From Hypsibius dujardini (taxonomy: Eukaryota > Tardigrada > Eutardigrada > Parachela > Hypsibiidae): 41,029 bases of DNA. Below the pieces are notes generated by a model that saw only the letters and a program-made list of their open reading frames with translations, was not told the origin of the DNA and did not search any database. Shown piece after piece: positions 11,305-22,407 of this stretch. Location of the stretch: positions 1-41,029 of the forward strand of contig LRSR01008866.1 in NCBI GenBank assembly GCA_001579985.1, in the 5' to 3' direction. Made by a program: the position numbers and the translations under genes. Position 1 is the first letter of the stretch. Each line of letters begins with the position of its first letter.

Positions 11305-11494
11305 TGCATTTTGCGCAAGTGATCTGACGTCGGTTGTCGCAGTTACAAAACCGGAAAGGATTTTTAAATTAGTATAAGTCGTTCGATTTCATCCGCCGGC
11401 TGCTGAAGTATGAACGAAACGGTCTACCGAGCCAGAGATAAATATGTCCGCCGGTGCCAGAGTACTATGATCAAGTGCCGGGTACAGCTGTGCT
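11305..11494 (+). repeat. Segmental-duplication block, paired with 21894-22078
   Basis: TGCATTTTGCGCAAGTGATC and the following ~185 bases (including CCGAGCCAGAGATAAATATG) recur with modest divergence at 21894-22078, in the same orientation and order relative to a downstream receptor gene. Confidence 0.75.
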
Positions 11495-11647
11495 GAAGTT
11501 ACTTTGAGGGTCGTTGTTTGGGTTCTGGCGAGCCGTGTGGGATGATCACACATTAAATTTGTTCAGTTGTTGCTTGATTTATTGGCCAAAAGAAAAATGC
11601 ACTGCGCTTTTACACGTTTTACCCCTACGGCCCACCAGAAACCAAAC

Positions 11648-11837
11648 AAAGACCCTCTAGGTAACCTCAGCAAAGCTGTTACACATGTGGCCAGATTACT
11701 GGGTGGCCCGAGTTTGAGCCAAACACCCAGTATGCGGCCATGTTTATATATATGCACAGGTGGCCAGATTACTGGGTGGCCCGAGTTTGAATCAAAACCC
11801 AGTATTGCGGCCAAAGACCCTCTAGGTGACCTCAGCA
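11648..11837. repeat. Paired hairpin units bounded by a ~25-bp direct repeat
   Basis: AAAGACCCTCTAGGT plus about ten more bases occurs at 11648 and again at 11813 as direct repeats. Between them lie two foldback units, each with GGCCAGATTACTGGGTGGCC and an inverted CACCCAGTAT. They are related to the MITE in the GPCR intron (421-541). The cassette is missing from the paralogous block near 22.08 kb, so it inserted after the duplication or was lost there. Confidence 0.6.
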
Positions 11838-12217
11838 CAGTTGTACTTGCACCGGTAGCAAGCAAATTGAAACAGGAAGACGGTAGATCGAAATTACATT
11901 AATCGATTGAAATTGAAATACATTTTTCCTGAAATTAATACGAGAGGCTTAAACGTCATTTGAAGGTTGCGGTTGTTAACCAACGCACGCCCGTGTATAA
12001 ATATAAATACCCAATAGCATCAGAAGTGTATCTAACTGTAAAGGTACTTTAGCAGATATTCCAGTTCGCAGAATGAGACATACGTAAATACACATGATAC
12101 GTACATACGTAAATACACATGATACGTAAATACGTGTATTTACATGATATATATGAGGGATGCAGAATGTCGACGGGTTGAGATAGAGAACCTTCCCCAT
12201 GGGCCTCACTTCTCATG

Positions 12218-14682
12218 TTACTTCAGGAGCTCCTTTGCCAGAATCATGAAGGACACCGTCAAAGTCCATGTCTGCGAAATAATTCAAAACGCAATATGAA
12301 GCTGATTCATACGCATATTAATTAATAATCAACACTTTATTCCCCCATAAAGGGCGAGTTCTGACGGTGTGCCTACCCCAAGCAACAGTTCCCTTGTGAA
12401 GGAGATGACTTTGCAGCTGGTGAAGACAAGCGGATGACGACAGCACGATTTTTCAAACTGCAGAAGCTCTTCTACTAGATGCCTATAGCTGCCATGATTC
12501 GTTGTCAACTATGGGGAAAAGATCTTCCATATTAACAAACTTTTGCCATAATTATGTGGCTGTTCAAACAAAGTCATGCCTTTTGGTTGTGATCCTTCAC
12601 CGCCACTGTCAGGAAATAGACTTCCTCCGGGAGGCTGGAACTCTAAATTAAAACAGCTTACAATCACGCATTTATACAACTAAAGTCTGGAAACATGCAA
12701 AATTGAGTATTTAATTTAATTTAATTTAATTTAAATTTTAACCAATTGAATTTATTTCACTAACGCTATACGTGTTTATTGACCTTCAGCAATTTGATAT
12801 ACTTTTAATTTTATTTAGAATATATCAATTCATTGCGAGTGTTATAAATTACAGTTACAAATTGTTCTAAAGAACACTGGAATTAATGTAAGTCTTTTAT
12901 TCCCTCGGTCGGAAAAAATATTCAACTTTCCAGAGACTTGACGCTGGAGTTCTTAAGCGCAGGCAACACAATGTCCAGAATATAATTAAAATTAAATCAA
13001 ATTAAAACAATAAGTTAATAGCAATTTCTCTGTTTTGAATCACTCGTTAAGTAAGGGTAAATAAGACAATATTTGTCGAACTCAACTATTGAAATTATAA
13101 TTAATGATACCGTAAGTTGGTTTAGAACAAAACTGATATTTTTTAATTGATGTCAACAGCACGTGAAATTAGGTATATAAATATGAGGACATATATAGGA
13201 TACTCTGTACCTTTTCACAAACTCTAATCAGCGGGAAAGCCGAAAAACTCGCATACACGCCGTATATAATAAACGTTCCGGCATAATGTACATACGACCA
13301 ATTGGAGGTCACCAAGTCGGACGAGAGCACGAACGCCAGGGATCCGATGACATTCACAAAGTCCGAAACGTACATCACGAGGAAAATCAGCTGAAACGTG
13401 TCACTGATCTCCCCCAGAAAGCGCATCATCTTTACGTGGATCGCGCCCCAACGCTGGACAAGTTCGTTCGTCACCGTTCCGCACGACGCCGTGGCTTGCA
13501 CTATTTCACGGCGAAAACCGGTAAGTGTCTCGGACAGGATGATTACCAAACATACCCCGCAGAAGTGCGCTTGCTGCGACAAGACAAACGGAACGGCGCG
13601 AAAAAGTACATCCAGAATCACATAATCCGTCTGGATAAGGGCAAAGGGAAGCGGGTAAAAGGGGATTGCCGTCACTGAGGTGATGTTGTTGCCAACATCA
13701 AACGACACCCAGGTGATTGAGAACCAAAAGATATAGGAGACGAAACTGCAGATAAACACAAAGCAGAAATGTCATACGCCCTAAGCTAAAGACATCAGTC
13801 CCTGCCGAAACGCAGCAGTTTGTTCACAATACATAATCTGATTGGCTTGACGACGAAATAATTATTCCAACACCAAGAGACCGAAAACAAACAATTAAAA
13901 AGGCAGACTAACAGATAGACAGACAGACAGAAAGAGAGGCAGACAGACGGACAGACAGACATACAATCAGGCAGTCAGAAATACAGACATAGACACACAG
14001 ACAAACAGACACAGACACAAACACAGACACAGACTCAGACACAGACTCAGACACAGACTCAGACACAAACACAAACACAGACACAGACTCAGACACACAG
14101 ATACAGACACACAAACACAGACACAGACACACAAACAGATGTGGACGTATGGTCTTGTTCTGTTTAGCAGAGCATACTGTACCTAGCTGTGAAGCAGAGA
14201 ACGGATAGACGGTTAATTTTCGAATAAATCCGGTGCTCGGCCTCGTAATTGGGACACAATAGTGTAATAAGTTCGACCGAATGCTGAATAAGGGTTATCC
14301 AACTGCTGCGTTTTGCAAAAATAGTGACGAGAACGCAGCAGGTTCGGATGGATGCGGTGATATCGGGGGAAAAGTACAATACGTTTCGCAACCAGCCTCC
14401 CGTCTGACCTCTGTTGGTCATGATAATTATCCCGATCATGCGAATAGTTGAGATTGTGCTGTATAAAGCGTTTCCGATGAGTACAGCAACGGCCAGGCAT
14501 GACAGCGCATGCGAACGGATGTATTTTGGGATGCTGGACCGTCTTGCACCTAACTCTTGGCAGTACGGTAGGAATCCGGCGAGTCGTAGGACAAAGGTTT
14601 GAATGATGAATAGACCCTTCGGTTGCCGAAGATTAGGGTGTTCAAAGTGCTTTTCGGCAGTTTTTTCAGACGTTGATTTCAT
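12218..14682 (-). CDS. Gustatory-receptor-like 7TM protein, copy A (intact)
   Basis: Predicted chemoreceptor-type ion channel subunit of the GR superfamily, 427 residues. Exons in coding order are 14183-14682, 13211-13745, 12580-12642, 12377-12508 and 12218-12271; intron phases are 2, 0, 0, 0. The start is the ATG of MKSTSEKT. Several hydrophobic segments are visible (for example [20 protein letters not shown] and [20 protein letters not shown]). The C-terminus runs [16 protein letters not shown], then, across the last phase-0 intron, [17 protein letters not shown] and stop. This corresponds to the GR TM6-TM7 region, where TW sits at the position of the usual TY. Intron 3 has a GC donor (AAAAG|GCATGA), shared with copy B. 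Intron 1 holds a CAGA-type microsatellite. Three phase-0 C-terminal introns match the GR/OR family pattern. The family call is inference from architecture; ligand unknown. Confidence 0.66.
13906..14145. repeat. CAGA/CACAGA microsatellite in intron 1 of copy A
   Basis: Imperfect ACAGACAGAC and ACACAGACTCAG arrays. The same intron of copies B (about 23.92-24.14 kb), C (27.59-27.67 kb), D (31.35-31.50 kb) and relic E (34.55-34.65 kb) holds related arrays, so the seed predates the gene duplications. Frames through it encode meaningless CLSVCLSV-type peptides. Confidence 0.85.
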
Positions 14683-14748
14683 GCTGTACTATACACAAAG
14701 AACGGTTCTGTTTGATAGAACCTAAAATGGCGTTGCAGCAAGGCTTTC

Positions 14749-15071
14749 CTACTGCCGGAATTCAGGAGTTGAACCAACGAAGTGATGAAAAATTACCGAG
14801 ACAAGATCTGCAGTTTGAACTGTGCCTGCTACGGTTCCACATAGAATGGAGTCTCTAGAGGGAGCTGGATTTGCTGATCCAGCTGCAACACGAACCGCGT
14901 TCACTTGCCCCGAAGTGTAACTGATCGGACCCTCAAACGTGTACATGCTGTGTAAACAATACTCACGTTTCCTTATCATTATGATTATTTGGTGGCCAAC
15001 AATAAACGGCATGTCGATTCTTGCACCGAACTGACCAATGACATTTTGCTCCCTTTCGTCCACCCGCCAAG
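14749..15071. repeat. Conserved 5'-flank block of receptor copies (copy A)
   Basis: Sequence such as GTGTTGCAGCTGGATCAGCA (minus strand) and the ATTATGATTATTTGG region recurs upstream of copies B (24.80-25.20 kb), C (28.25-28.48 kb) and D (32.15-32.54 kb). Open frames in it differ by single-base indels between copies, so it looks like duplicated promoter or 5' UTR DNA, not protein-coding sequence. It stays open in A and C in one frame, which leaves some doubt. Confidence 0.5.
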
Positions 15072-15075
15072 GTGT

Positions 15076-15365
15076 TGTTAGGTTAACCAGCAAGCAGTTT
15101 GGTAATTATTTGGTTCGTTAGATTGAATGTAAAGAACGTAGAAAAGTAGACTGCAGGAAAGGGAAAAGAAAGTAAAACTATCTAGAAATGTATAACACAG
15201 GATATATAGTAAAGTGTTATGTATAGAAATGAATTACGTATAAGTAATCAGCTTTAATAACAAAGTAGATAAGATATTTAACTAATAGAAGTTAAAAAAC
15301 CCACCATGAATAGAATAGTTAGCTATAACAATTAGGTATGAGAACTTGTTGGGCGTGGTCCATCA
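15076..15365 (-). mobile_element. Solo LTR with 4-bp target-site duplication (GTGT)
   Basis: In plus orientation it starts TGTTAGGTTAACC and ends GGGCGTGGTCCATCA. Reversed, it matches the LTRs at 5656 and 40037. GTGT flanks both ends (15072-15075 and 15366-15369). It sits in the 5' flank of receptor copy A, 394 bp upstream of its start codon. Confidence 0.82.
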
Positions 15366-15940
15366 GTGTGTCAGTGTGATCCAGATAAATAGCATCCAGA
15401 CAATTCGTACCTCTACACTTGTACACAAACATATCATAAATTAAACTTTTCGTACCAGTTGACAAATTGTAACAAGACAATCCAAACTTGATCATTCCGT
15501 TCGGAGATACATTTGGAATGGGTTAATAATGGACATTCTGTCCATCGGGAACGAGTATGTACAGATCCATCTCGACCATGTCAGCATGGTATTAATGCGA
15601 GCACCTACAACACTTCACTTTTCTTCGTACCCATAGCCTCGCTTTGCTCGGCCAGAAGCCTCGTGATGACTCACAACAGAAGACGCTTGTTTTAGGGCAG
15701 GATTCGGAAATCTTGTCCTTTTAAATAGTTAAAATTCTGGTAGTTTTATTGCCAGAATACCAGATTTGGAGGGGTCTATTATAACAGAAAACCAATTGTT
15801 TGTATCAGAGCAGTAAGGATAAAAGGGGCGTGCTGGAATGATTGAAAGTCCATTTTTTTTATTCCATCTATTGCAACCGTCTAGAAATACATTCGTGAAA
15901 TTGGGGCTGGAAGGATTGATCTGGAAGAGCGATCGTTATT
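15366..15940. other. Remainder of receptor 5'-flank block
   Basis: 15.49-15.71 kb resembles 28.70-28.93 kb and weakly 32.65-32.95 kb, all upstream of receptor copies. A 60-codon plus frame (15513-15695) has partial similarity to the frame in the 28.7-kb copy but is broken in the 32.65-kb copy. I do not call a gene. Confidence 0.4.
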
Positions 15941-15949
15941 AGGTCGCGC

Positions 15950-16670
15950 GCACATTTTTCCGAAATTCAGCACCTCATCAAACAAAATCCTCACGAAAAA
16001 TTTGACTGGATGGAGCAGTTATTCTGCATCGGATCTCCAGCCTTGAAAGTCATTTTTCATCCAGAACTGAAATTCAGGAAGGTCTGTGGGAAATGGGTTC
16101 CTCACAAGGTGTCAGAAGACCGAAATCAGACACGTAAAGACCTTTTGGAACAGATGCTCGAAATATTCAGCAAAAATCTCGAAATCAGTCTCAAACGGAT
16201 CTTATTGAAGATGAGGCATGGTCTTATTACTACGACTCTCGTACGAAGCGGATCGCGATGGTATGAATTTCCCTAGGACTAAGCAAACGGTCGTGCGGCG
16301 TGAGCACAGCGTCGAGAAATCCCTCCTCGTTGTCTTCTTCGATAACAAAGGAATCTACTGTCGCACAACATTCCTTCCAGCACTGGGAACGTAAGGCCAT
16401 GAACTCTTCACTTTTACATCACTAAACTTTTGATGAGGCTGATAAAAAAAACCAGACAAAGGCGTCACAGGTCTGGACCTCGCAGGTTTTTTTTGCTGCA
16501 AGACAACGCTTCCTGTCACACCCCTGCACCAACAACGAAATTTTTAAAAAAGAAGAAACTTGCCACTTTTCCTTACCCACCCTATAATCCCGACCTTGCA
16601 CCGTGCGACTTTTTTCGTTTTCCTATATTGAAGAAAATTCTGAAGGGCAGAAATTTTTGCCCCAGGTTCG
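15950..16670 (+). pseudogene. Degenerate mariner transposase (DD34D), 5'-truncated
   Basis: Fragments of a mariner transposase in two frames. 16010-16190 gives LKFRKVCGKWVPHKVSEDR, the mariner linker (usual WVPHxL). A frameshift follows, after which EDEAWSYYYDSRTKR supplies the first catalytic Asp, then a stop. SLLVVFFDNKGI marks the central fold. At 16500-16660 QDNASCH and NPDLAPCDFF supply the second and third Asp, separated by exactly 34 residues, the DD34D spacing. LKGRNF follows and then similarity ends at about 16665. Frameshifts and stops make it inactive. It abuts an oppositely oriented Tc1-like fragment. Confidence 0.85.
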
Positions 16671-17260
16671 ATGAAACGAAGACTAATCACGCCGCGCCAA
16701 CAGATCCCAGCGAAGAACATCACTCCGGCGGGGTGAGATTTCTAACTTGGTCCAACTTTTCGGGGTCAGCGCCCCTTTGATCTCGTAGTTAACTCTTCGC
16801 ACTCCGTTGGTAATATCCAGATGAACTCATGTCTCATCCACTGTCAAATATAGCGGAGTCTGGTGGATCCTAGGAATCCTAAACAGTGAGGGCCGCGTTG
16901 GAGACTTTGGAGAATCTGCTTAATCGACAAGGCATGTAAGTGGTACTTTTTTTCAACTTCCCCTCTATATTCTGCTTTATAATCTGCCAAATCGTAGACT
17001 TCGAGACTTGGTTATCCTTTGACAGCTGGGTAGTGGAGGACGGAGAGGCAACATTAATGTTTCGTTTCACTTTCAAGATGAGAACTAGACTCAATTTTGG
17101 GGTTCCTCAATCCCATTTCTTTACAAGGGCTACAGAATTCGATTTCGTTTTATCTCGTATAAATGCAGACTTTAAGGACCGTCGTTTTCGAAACAGGTTG
17201 ATTTTGAGAGATGCTGACAATTTTTCTGGAGGATTAATTGAGCTGGCATAAGGTTGAAAT
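16640..17260 (-). pseudogene. Degenerate Tc1/mariner-like transposase fragment
   Basis: Minus-strand frames show an N-terminal helix-turn-helix (TTQLSKDNQVSKSTIWQIIK, 16950-17040). Further on, VMFFAGICWRGVISLRFIEP (ending near 16650) matches the transposase beta-strand region, usually VMVWGGIS...LVFIE. Stops occur in between and the catalytic core beyond is missing. The upstream end (17231-17286) shares about 50 bp with the interior of the MITE at 7464-7718. Confidence 0.65.
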
Positions 17261-17279
17261 CGAGGCCTCGAGGCCAAAG

Positions 17280-17944
17280 CTAACTGAAACCAGAGGTACC
17301 AGGAACCCTACTAAAATAAATTCCAAAAAATAGTCCAAACAAGACTTGAGAATGTAGCGTCAGTAGTCCCTTCCCCCTCCTCCGGGGAGAATAGAATTCC
17401 AGGAATAACGGTAAGACGCAACTACCCAAGGAAAAGAAGTCGAAGTACGGGAATGTGTCATGGTACTCCAACTAGGTACAAAGGAAAAACAGTGCCGTAT
17501 CTATATCGCACTCCGCACATCAAAAGGAAAATCGAAAACTGAAAAAGGTGATGAACAAATCCCACAAAACTACCCGTGATTGCGGCAGGCAATAAAGTCA
17601 GGGAGTTTTGCTGGTCATATGACATACTGTTTTTTCGCTCGCTTAGCCATTCATGGGTATGGTGCTCCAAGCAGCACTCTCAGCAAATCCAAGTCTTGCA
17701 GGTGTCGAGAAGCGAGCAAGGCACACTGCGGTCAGCGCGTTCGCCACTGCCACACACTCCACAGGGAAGCTCCTTATGTTTCTTTTGATGACTAAGGGCA
17801 GACGTCTTGCGGTGGGTTTTTTTGCAGCTGAGATTTCACCTTTTTTTCTGCCTGTGCGTAGTCTTCTGGGCATCCTGCTAAACTAGAGTGAATCGATGCT
17901 AGAAAAACCGAACGAGACTGGATGGGTTGATCTTTGATGCTGCC
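17280..17944. other. No supported gene
   Basis: Short frames on both strands overlap each other (for example 17643-17873 minus) with no recognisable domain or splice pairing. This stretch is the 3' flank of the unidentified minus-strand gene that ends at 17945. Confidence 0.35.
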
Positions 17945-18919
17945 TTACTGTGTTGTTGTTGCTCCATATTGACTGTTTCCAATGGCAAATGGAGATGTCG
18001 AGGGTTTAGCAGTGCGACCGATGTACAGCGGCTCGTTACATCCAGCAGTGGGCATTAAAGCAGTCTCCTCAACCACGTCCTGTGCAAGTTGAATGGTGTC
18101 ATTTAGCACTAGTTTGCTCTCATCAGTACCTTCAATTCTGCGGGAGAGCTGTTCGGCAGTGGTCACCTAGCGATAACGGTAGTCGGTCATCCTTGCGACT
18201 ACATTTGAATTATGAAAGTAGTCATAGTTCACGCATTTTAAAAGCACGAAGTACATATGATTTTCACTTGTTTCATACCAAGAACTACTAGTTGATGCTG
18301 AATTTTCACAAGAAAAACCTTTGTATAGAATACCAGCGACTACAGTGACTGCTGTCTACGGGTGATAACGGATTTTGGAGCGCGATAGTTGACTTTAGCA
18401 TACAGTTTGTGCTCTGGAGCACTTTGCAAAAAGCGTTTTCGTGCTTCGCAAGCAAGCATGCAAAAATGAATTTTGTATGTTTAACATTCATGTTTGCGTG
18501 CGTCTGCCTCTACGTGTTTGTCTTTATCTCTATCTGTGTCTGTATGTGTTTGTGTATGTGTCTGTGTTTGTGTCTCTGTTTAGATCTCTGTGTTTGTGAC
18601 CTTATTTGTCACTGCGTGCACATATGTTTAATAAATTTATGATTTTCAGCTTACCACTTTCCTGAAAGCGTCGAAAAGTGACAGGCTATCTGGATTACGA
18701 CGGTGAGACTCGGAATCCTCCCTCTTCTCCGGTGCAGGATCCGCTAGGGTCTTGCTAAACTGCTGCACGGCTCCTTTGAGCTCGTTTTCTGAAAAATGCA
18801 ATAGATCCGGAAGATACGCCGACAAAGACTGCGCCTGCTTGTAGACATCCTTGTCCTTCTCAGAAAAGGTGACCAGCTCCTTGAACCATATAATGAAGAT
18901 TTGGCCCTTCAACCACTCC
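17945..18919 (-). CDS. Last two exons of an unidentified gene (5' part not found)
   Basis: Exon 18655-18919 has a good acceptor (TTATTTTAG) and donor (AAAGTG|GTAAGC). It encodes about 88 residues, mostly helical and charged, including EWLKGQIFIIWFKELVTFSE and SLSAYLPDLLHF. Exon 17945-18166 follows in phase 0 after CGCTAG. It encodes 73 residues (AEQLSRRIEGTDESKLVLND, ending GNSQYGATTTQ and TAA). Codon-like composition and matching phases support real coding sequence. The first of these exons begins in phase 2, so more exons must lie upstream on the minus strand, but that side is occupied by receptor relic F and a pogo-like transposase. I do not recognise the protein. It may be a live gene with a long TE-filled intron or a severed remnant. 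Confidence 0.5.
18480..18625. repeat. TGTCTGTG-type microsatellite
   Basis: Imperfect GTGTCTGTGTTTGT array in the intron between the two exons of the unidentified gene. Confidence 0.8.
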
Positions 18920-19259
18920 CTAAAATAACATAAACATTTTGTTGCCGCTGCGGACTATCTTAGATATATTTGCCAGTAGGGTCCCCGGTACCCCATAACT
19001 TGACAGCACCGTACCTATACAATAACTTCATAACTCCGATTCCAGTAGGCCCTCCTGTATTTGAGTCTGATCTTGTAGCAGTTTAAGTACAATGTCTATA
19101 AGGTGTGTCATAACGAACGTTTTTTATAAGTCTTGCGTCATCGCTCGCCAAGTCTCAAACCTGGTACAATATAAACATGCATGCCATGAAAGCGTTGAAA
19201 TGGAGCACCTTGCCATATGATACGAAGATGTCTCTTTGTCCCGGCACGCGTTTCGGACT

Positions 19260-19560
19260 TTATTTCAAGAGCTCGTTTGCCAGTATCATGAAGTACACCG
19301 TTAAGGTCAATGTTCGCAAATTAATAAAAAACGCAGTATCAAGCCAATTCATTCGCATGTTAATATTTAATCAACACTTTTCCGCCACAAAAAGAGAGTT
19401 GGAAGGTACATGCCTAAGCCAACAAGCAGTTCCCTTTGTGAAAGAGATGATCTTGTAACCGAAGAAGACAAGTGGATAATAGCGGCACGATTTTTCAATC
19501 TGTCGTAGATCGTCCACTAAGCCTCAATAGCTGTTGTGATCCGTTGCCAATTAAAGAGAA
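19260..19560 (-). pseudogene. Gustatory-receptor-like relic F (exons 4-5 only)
   Basis: Sequences matching exons 5 (19260-19313) and 4 (about 19412-19551) of the receptor family, with their intron. The acceptor of exon 5 is lost (GCGAACA where copies A-D have GCAGACA or its like), the donor of exon 4 is TT instead of GT, and exon 4 carries an in-frame stop near its start. Exons 1-3 are gone; similarity stops next to a pogo-like element. Its 3' flank resembles those of C and D. Confidence 0.75.
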
Positions 19561-19659
19561 GAGATATTGTATAAAGTTTTAAAATTTTGAAGTTTTTGGA
19601 GCTTCGCTTTTAAGACAGAACTACGAGGGTGTGAGAAACTCTAAATGCTCCTTGGTCTC

Positions 19660-21240
19660 CATATATTAAGGAGGTGACCACCCCACTCGCCATATTTCTT
19701 GGAACCACGCACTGTTAAACTGATCATGCACTAGCGACTGCAGTTTCAGCACTGCATTCCGCCAGTGTACTTCACAGTCCGTCCCGTTTCGAACAAAGCG
19801 GTCCCAAATTTTGCAAACAAAAGACTTCCACATCCGAAAGCCATTAACATCTAATGGCTGCAAGAGCGGCGTAGTTTTCGGTGGCACCGTAACGATCTGG
19901 ACCTCTCGGCCTTCCAGTGTGGCAGCGTCCAGCAGTTCTTATTTTTTGAAGTTGACCAGGAGTCAATGATTAAGGAGTCCGATTAGCAACATTGGGGAAG
20001 AACACATATTCCAACCATACTGACAGATGTTCCTTTTGCATTTTGCCTGAGTTTGACGCCGTTACGAAAATGTTCGGAGCTGTGAAGAGTTGTGAAGAGC
20101 ACTGCTGCATTTTAGGACCGAAAATGTTGCCAGTAATTTTTTGCATAACAATGAAGAGAGGACTGAGGAGCTTGCCATTGGCGTAGAAGGTTACCATGAT
20201 GGTGTACGAGTGGGTGATCTTGGTGATGGACTGGACACATGCTCTTACTTTTTTTGAACTTAAAGAACAAAAATGCGACAATTTAGTGAGAACTACACAT
20301 GAGAAGTACACTGAATTATTTCACACTATACAATCGGTATTTACTGTTTCGGAATAATTTTTCAAAAGCTTACTTATTGCATAAGCATCAATCGAAAAGT
20401 TAAAAGCAATTGTGCAAATCTCGCTTGCGTAAAATTCTGCCCGAATTAATTTTGTTTTCAAATCCGCTTTGATCAGCATTCAGAACACACTCCAGTCCAT
20501 ACAACAAGATCAGGCATTTCATGTGCTCTACAAAGTTAGCAGCTGCAATGTAGCGGTCAAGCTCATCTTCCACCATTTTAATGGTGACGTACTCGGTGAT
20601 CTTGCGGTCAACAATATTGTGCATCTTTTTAAACTTCAAAATTCAAAACTTAGAAACACGAAAACCATTCAGCTTTACAGAAGTTGCGGTATCGCAAGCT
20701 CATTTTGTTAAGTCGGCATCCTGTTTAATAACAAGTTCAGCCTCAGCCTGCAATAAGCCAATCAATTACAGATGTTTGTGTAACTACTTTGAGAAAAAAA
20801 TCTTGCGGCTTAGAAATCAATGAATCAAGAAAAGGGACAACCAACCTTATTTCGCAAATTCGTTGCATCTTTCCAGTTCTCAATTCCGGATTGAGCTGCC
20901 TGGCCCAGTCACACAGCGTCGATCGATTTTCACTCTGCTGAACTTGTACCTTATTGTCGAAACGGATAAACATTTCTTCTTCCCAGATTTCCGGTACGCC
21001 ACAGTCTGCATTTTATGTTCCATCGTCGGAGCATTATTCCATCCAGAACCTCGAGCAAGATTTCTTTGATCAGAGTTGGGCTCAAAAAGCTCATGAGAAG
21101 TTGGCTAGGTGCCAGAGTGATCATCTGCGTCTAGCAGTCTGTCGTCAAGGGTGAGCAGATCTTCGTCGGTTACAGATATGTCATCTGGCAGACCATTTCA
21201 ATATTTGAGTTCCACCTCATCAACATCCATGTCAAAAGAA
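19660..21240 (-). pseudogene. Degenerate pogo/Tigger-like transposase
   Basis: Minus-strand fragments in order are KKKCLSVSTIRYKF (near 20.98 kb, N-terminal DNA-binding part), FKKMHNIVDRKITEYVT (20.6 kb), LNADQSGFE (first Asp), ITHSYTIMVTFYANGKLLSP, FVTASNSGKMQKEHLSVWLE, IDSWS (second Asp, after a frameshift), then VPPKTTPLLQPLDVNGFRMW (third Asp). This is the DDE superfamily endonuclease signature of pogo/Tigger elements. Frameshifts and stops interrupt it between nearly all blocks, so it is dead. The N-terminal half is much less certain than 19.66-20.64 kb. Confidence 0.8.
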
Positions 21241-21576
21241 AACAAAAAAATCCCTTGAAACGATTATACAGGAAGCGCTAACTACACACAAGCAAAAGCT
21301 AATAAGAAAGAGATTTATTGTTTAGGCCCGTCTTCGTGATAAAAATGTTTGTGAAGTACGGTATTGCCGCGTTAGCTTTGCGCACCTGTTGCACTGCCCC
21401 GGGCGATTTTCCCCCCACTCCGTATGTTATTGCCCGGGCAGTATATACTGAAAATATAGAGTTTTTGTGCGAAGCTAACGTGATAGTACAATATGTAAAG
21501 CAATACTTTTTCAATCAAACAGCAAAGTGCTTTTGCGAATGCAGAAGGACAATGATCAATTAACCAACTGCGTTTT

Positions 21577-22160
21577 AACAGCTTGGAACCGGTAATGTTT
21601 TTAGGTGTAAGGAGAAGCTCCTCAATTTTTACTTTCCTGATGCTCCGCAATTCGTGACGTTGCGATTCCTCTCCGTAATATGCTAAACTTCGTTATATGT
21701 TTAAGCCGCTTCGATTGGCAGAAACAAAAACCTAAGCAAAAATGTTATTATAACTCCCAAGGAAAATTGCGAAAACTGGAAATCGCTCGATATCACCGGC
21801 TTCCTTATAGATTTTCAATTGTTTCTACCTTATTTATCTACAATAAATGCTATAATTTAGAAATAAAAGCTGTTTTTGTAGCAAATGTACTATTGTTTTG
21901 CATTTTGCGCAAGTGATCTGACGTCGGTTGTCGCTGTCACGAGACCGGAAAGGGTTTTTCGATTAGTGTGACTCGTTCGATTTCATCCGCCGACTATTGA
22001 AGTATGAACGAGACGGTCTGCCGAGCCAGAGATAAATATGTCCGCCGGTGTCGGAGTACTATAATCAGATGCCGGGTTGTTGCATCGGTAGGAAGCAACT
22101 TGAAATTAAAAGACACTATATCGAAATTACATTAACAGACTGAAATTGAAATTAAAATAT
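21577..22160 (+). repeat. Duplicated relic of the neuropeptide gene tail and its downstream DNA
   Basis: 21.62-21.77 kb matches intron 3 of the neuropeptide gene (9.58-9.69 kb). 21.77-21.89 kb matches its 3' UTR with both AATAAA signals (10.10-10.22 kb). 21.894-22.078 matches 11.305-11.494, and 22.09-22.16 matches 11.86-11.93. Exons 4 and 5 are deleted, so no peptide is encoded. Order and orientation are kept, and receptor copy B follows just as copy A does in the source block. Confidence 0.78.
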
Positions 22161-22179
22161 TCTAGAAGCCCGATAACTT

Positions 22180-22407
22180 TAGGGGAACGCACTCGGTTAA
22201 ACAAGATACTCGTAAAGAAAAGCCTTGGCTTAATTGCTCCAAATGTCGGGACACAAGATTACAGGTTGTTGATTGTTGATTGCGTCAACGTTCAAAATTC
22301 CGAAGGAATTACAACCACGTTCGAAATGCTAATAAGGCCGGATGATATTTTCTGTACCGACCGGTAAAAATAATTCAGCTCTCAGTTTAACAGAGCGCGT
22401 TCCCCTG
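22180..22407. mobile_element. MITE with ~23-bp TIRs, TA flank
   Basis: The left end AGGGGAACGCACTCGGTTAA and the inverted right end AGGGGAACGCGCTCTGTTAA match at 18 of 20 positions. TA follows the right end and appears at the left terminus. It lies in the 3' flank of receptor copy B at a point where copy A's flank has no such element. Confidence 0.65.
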
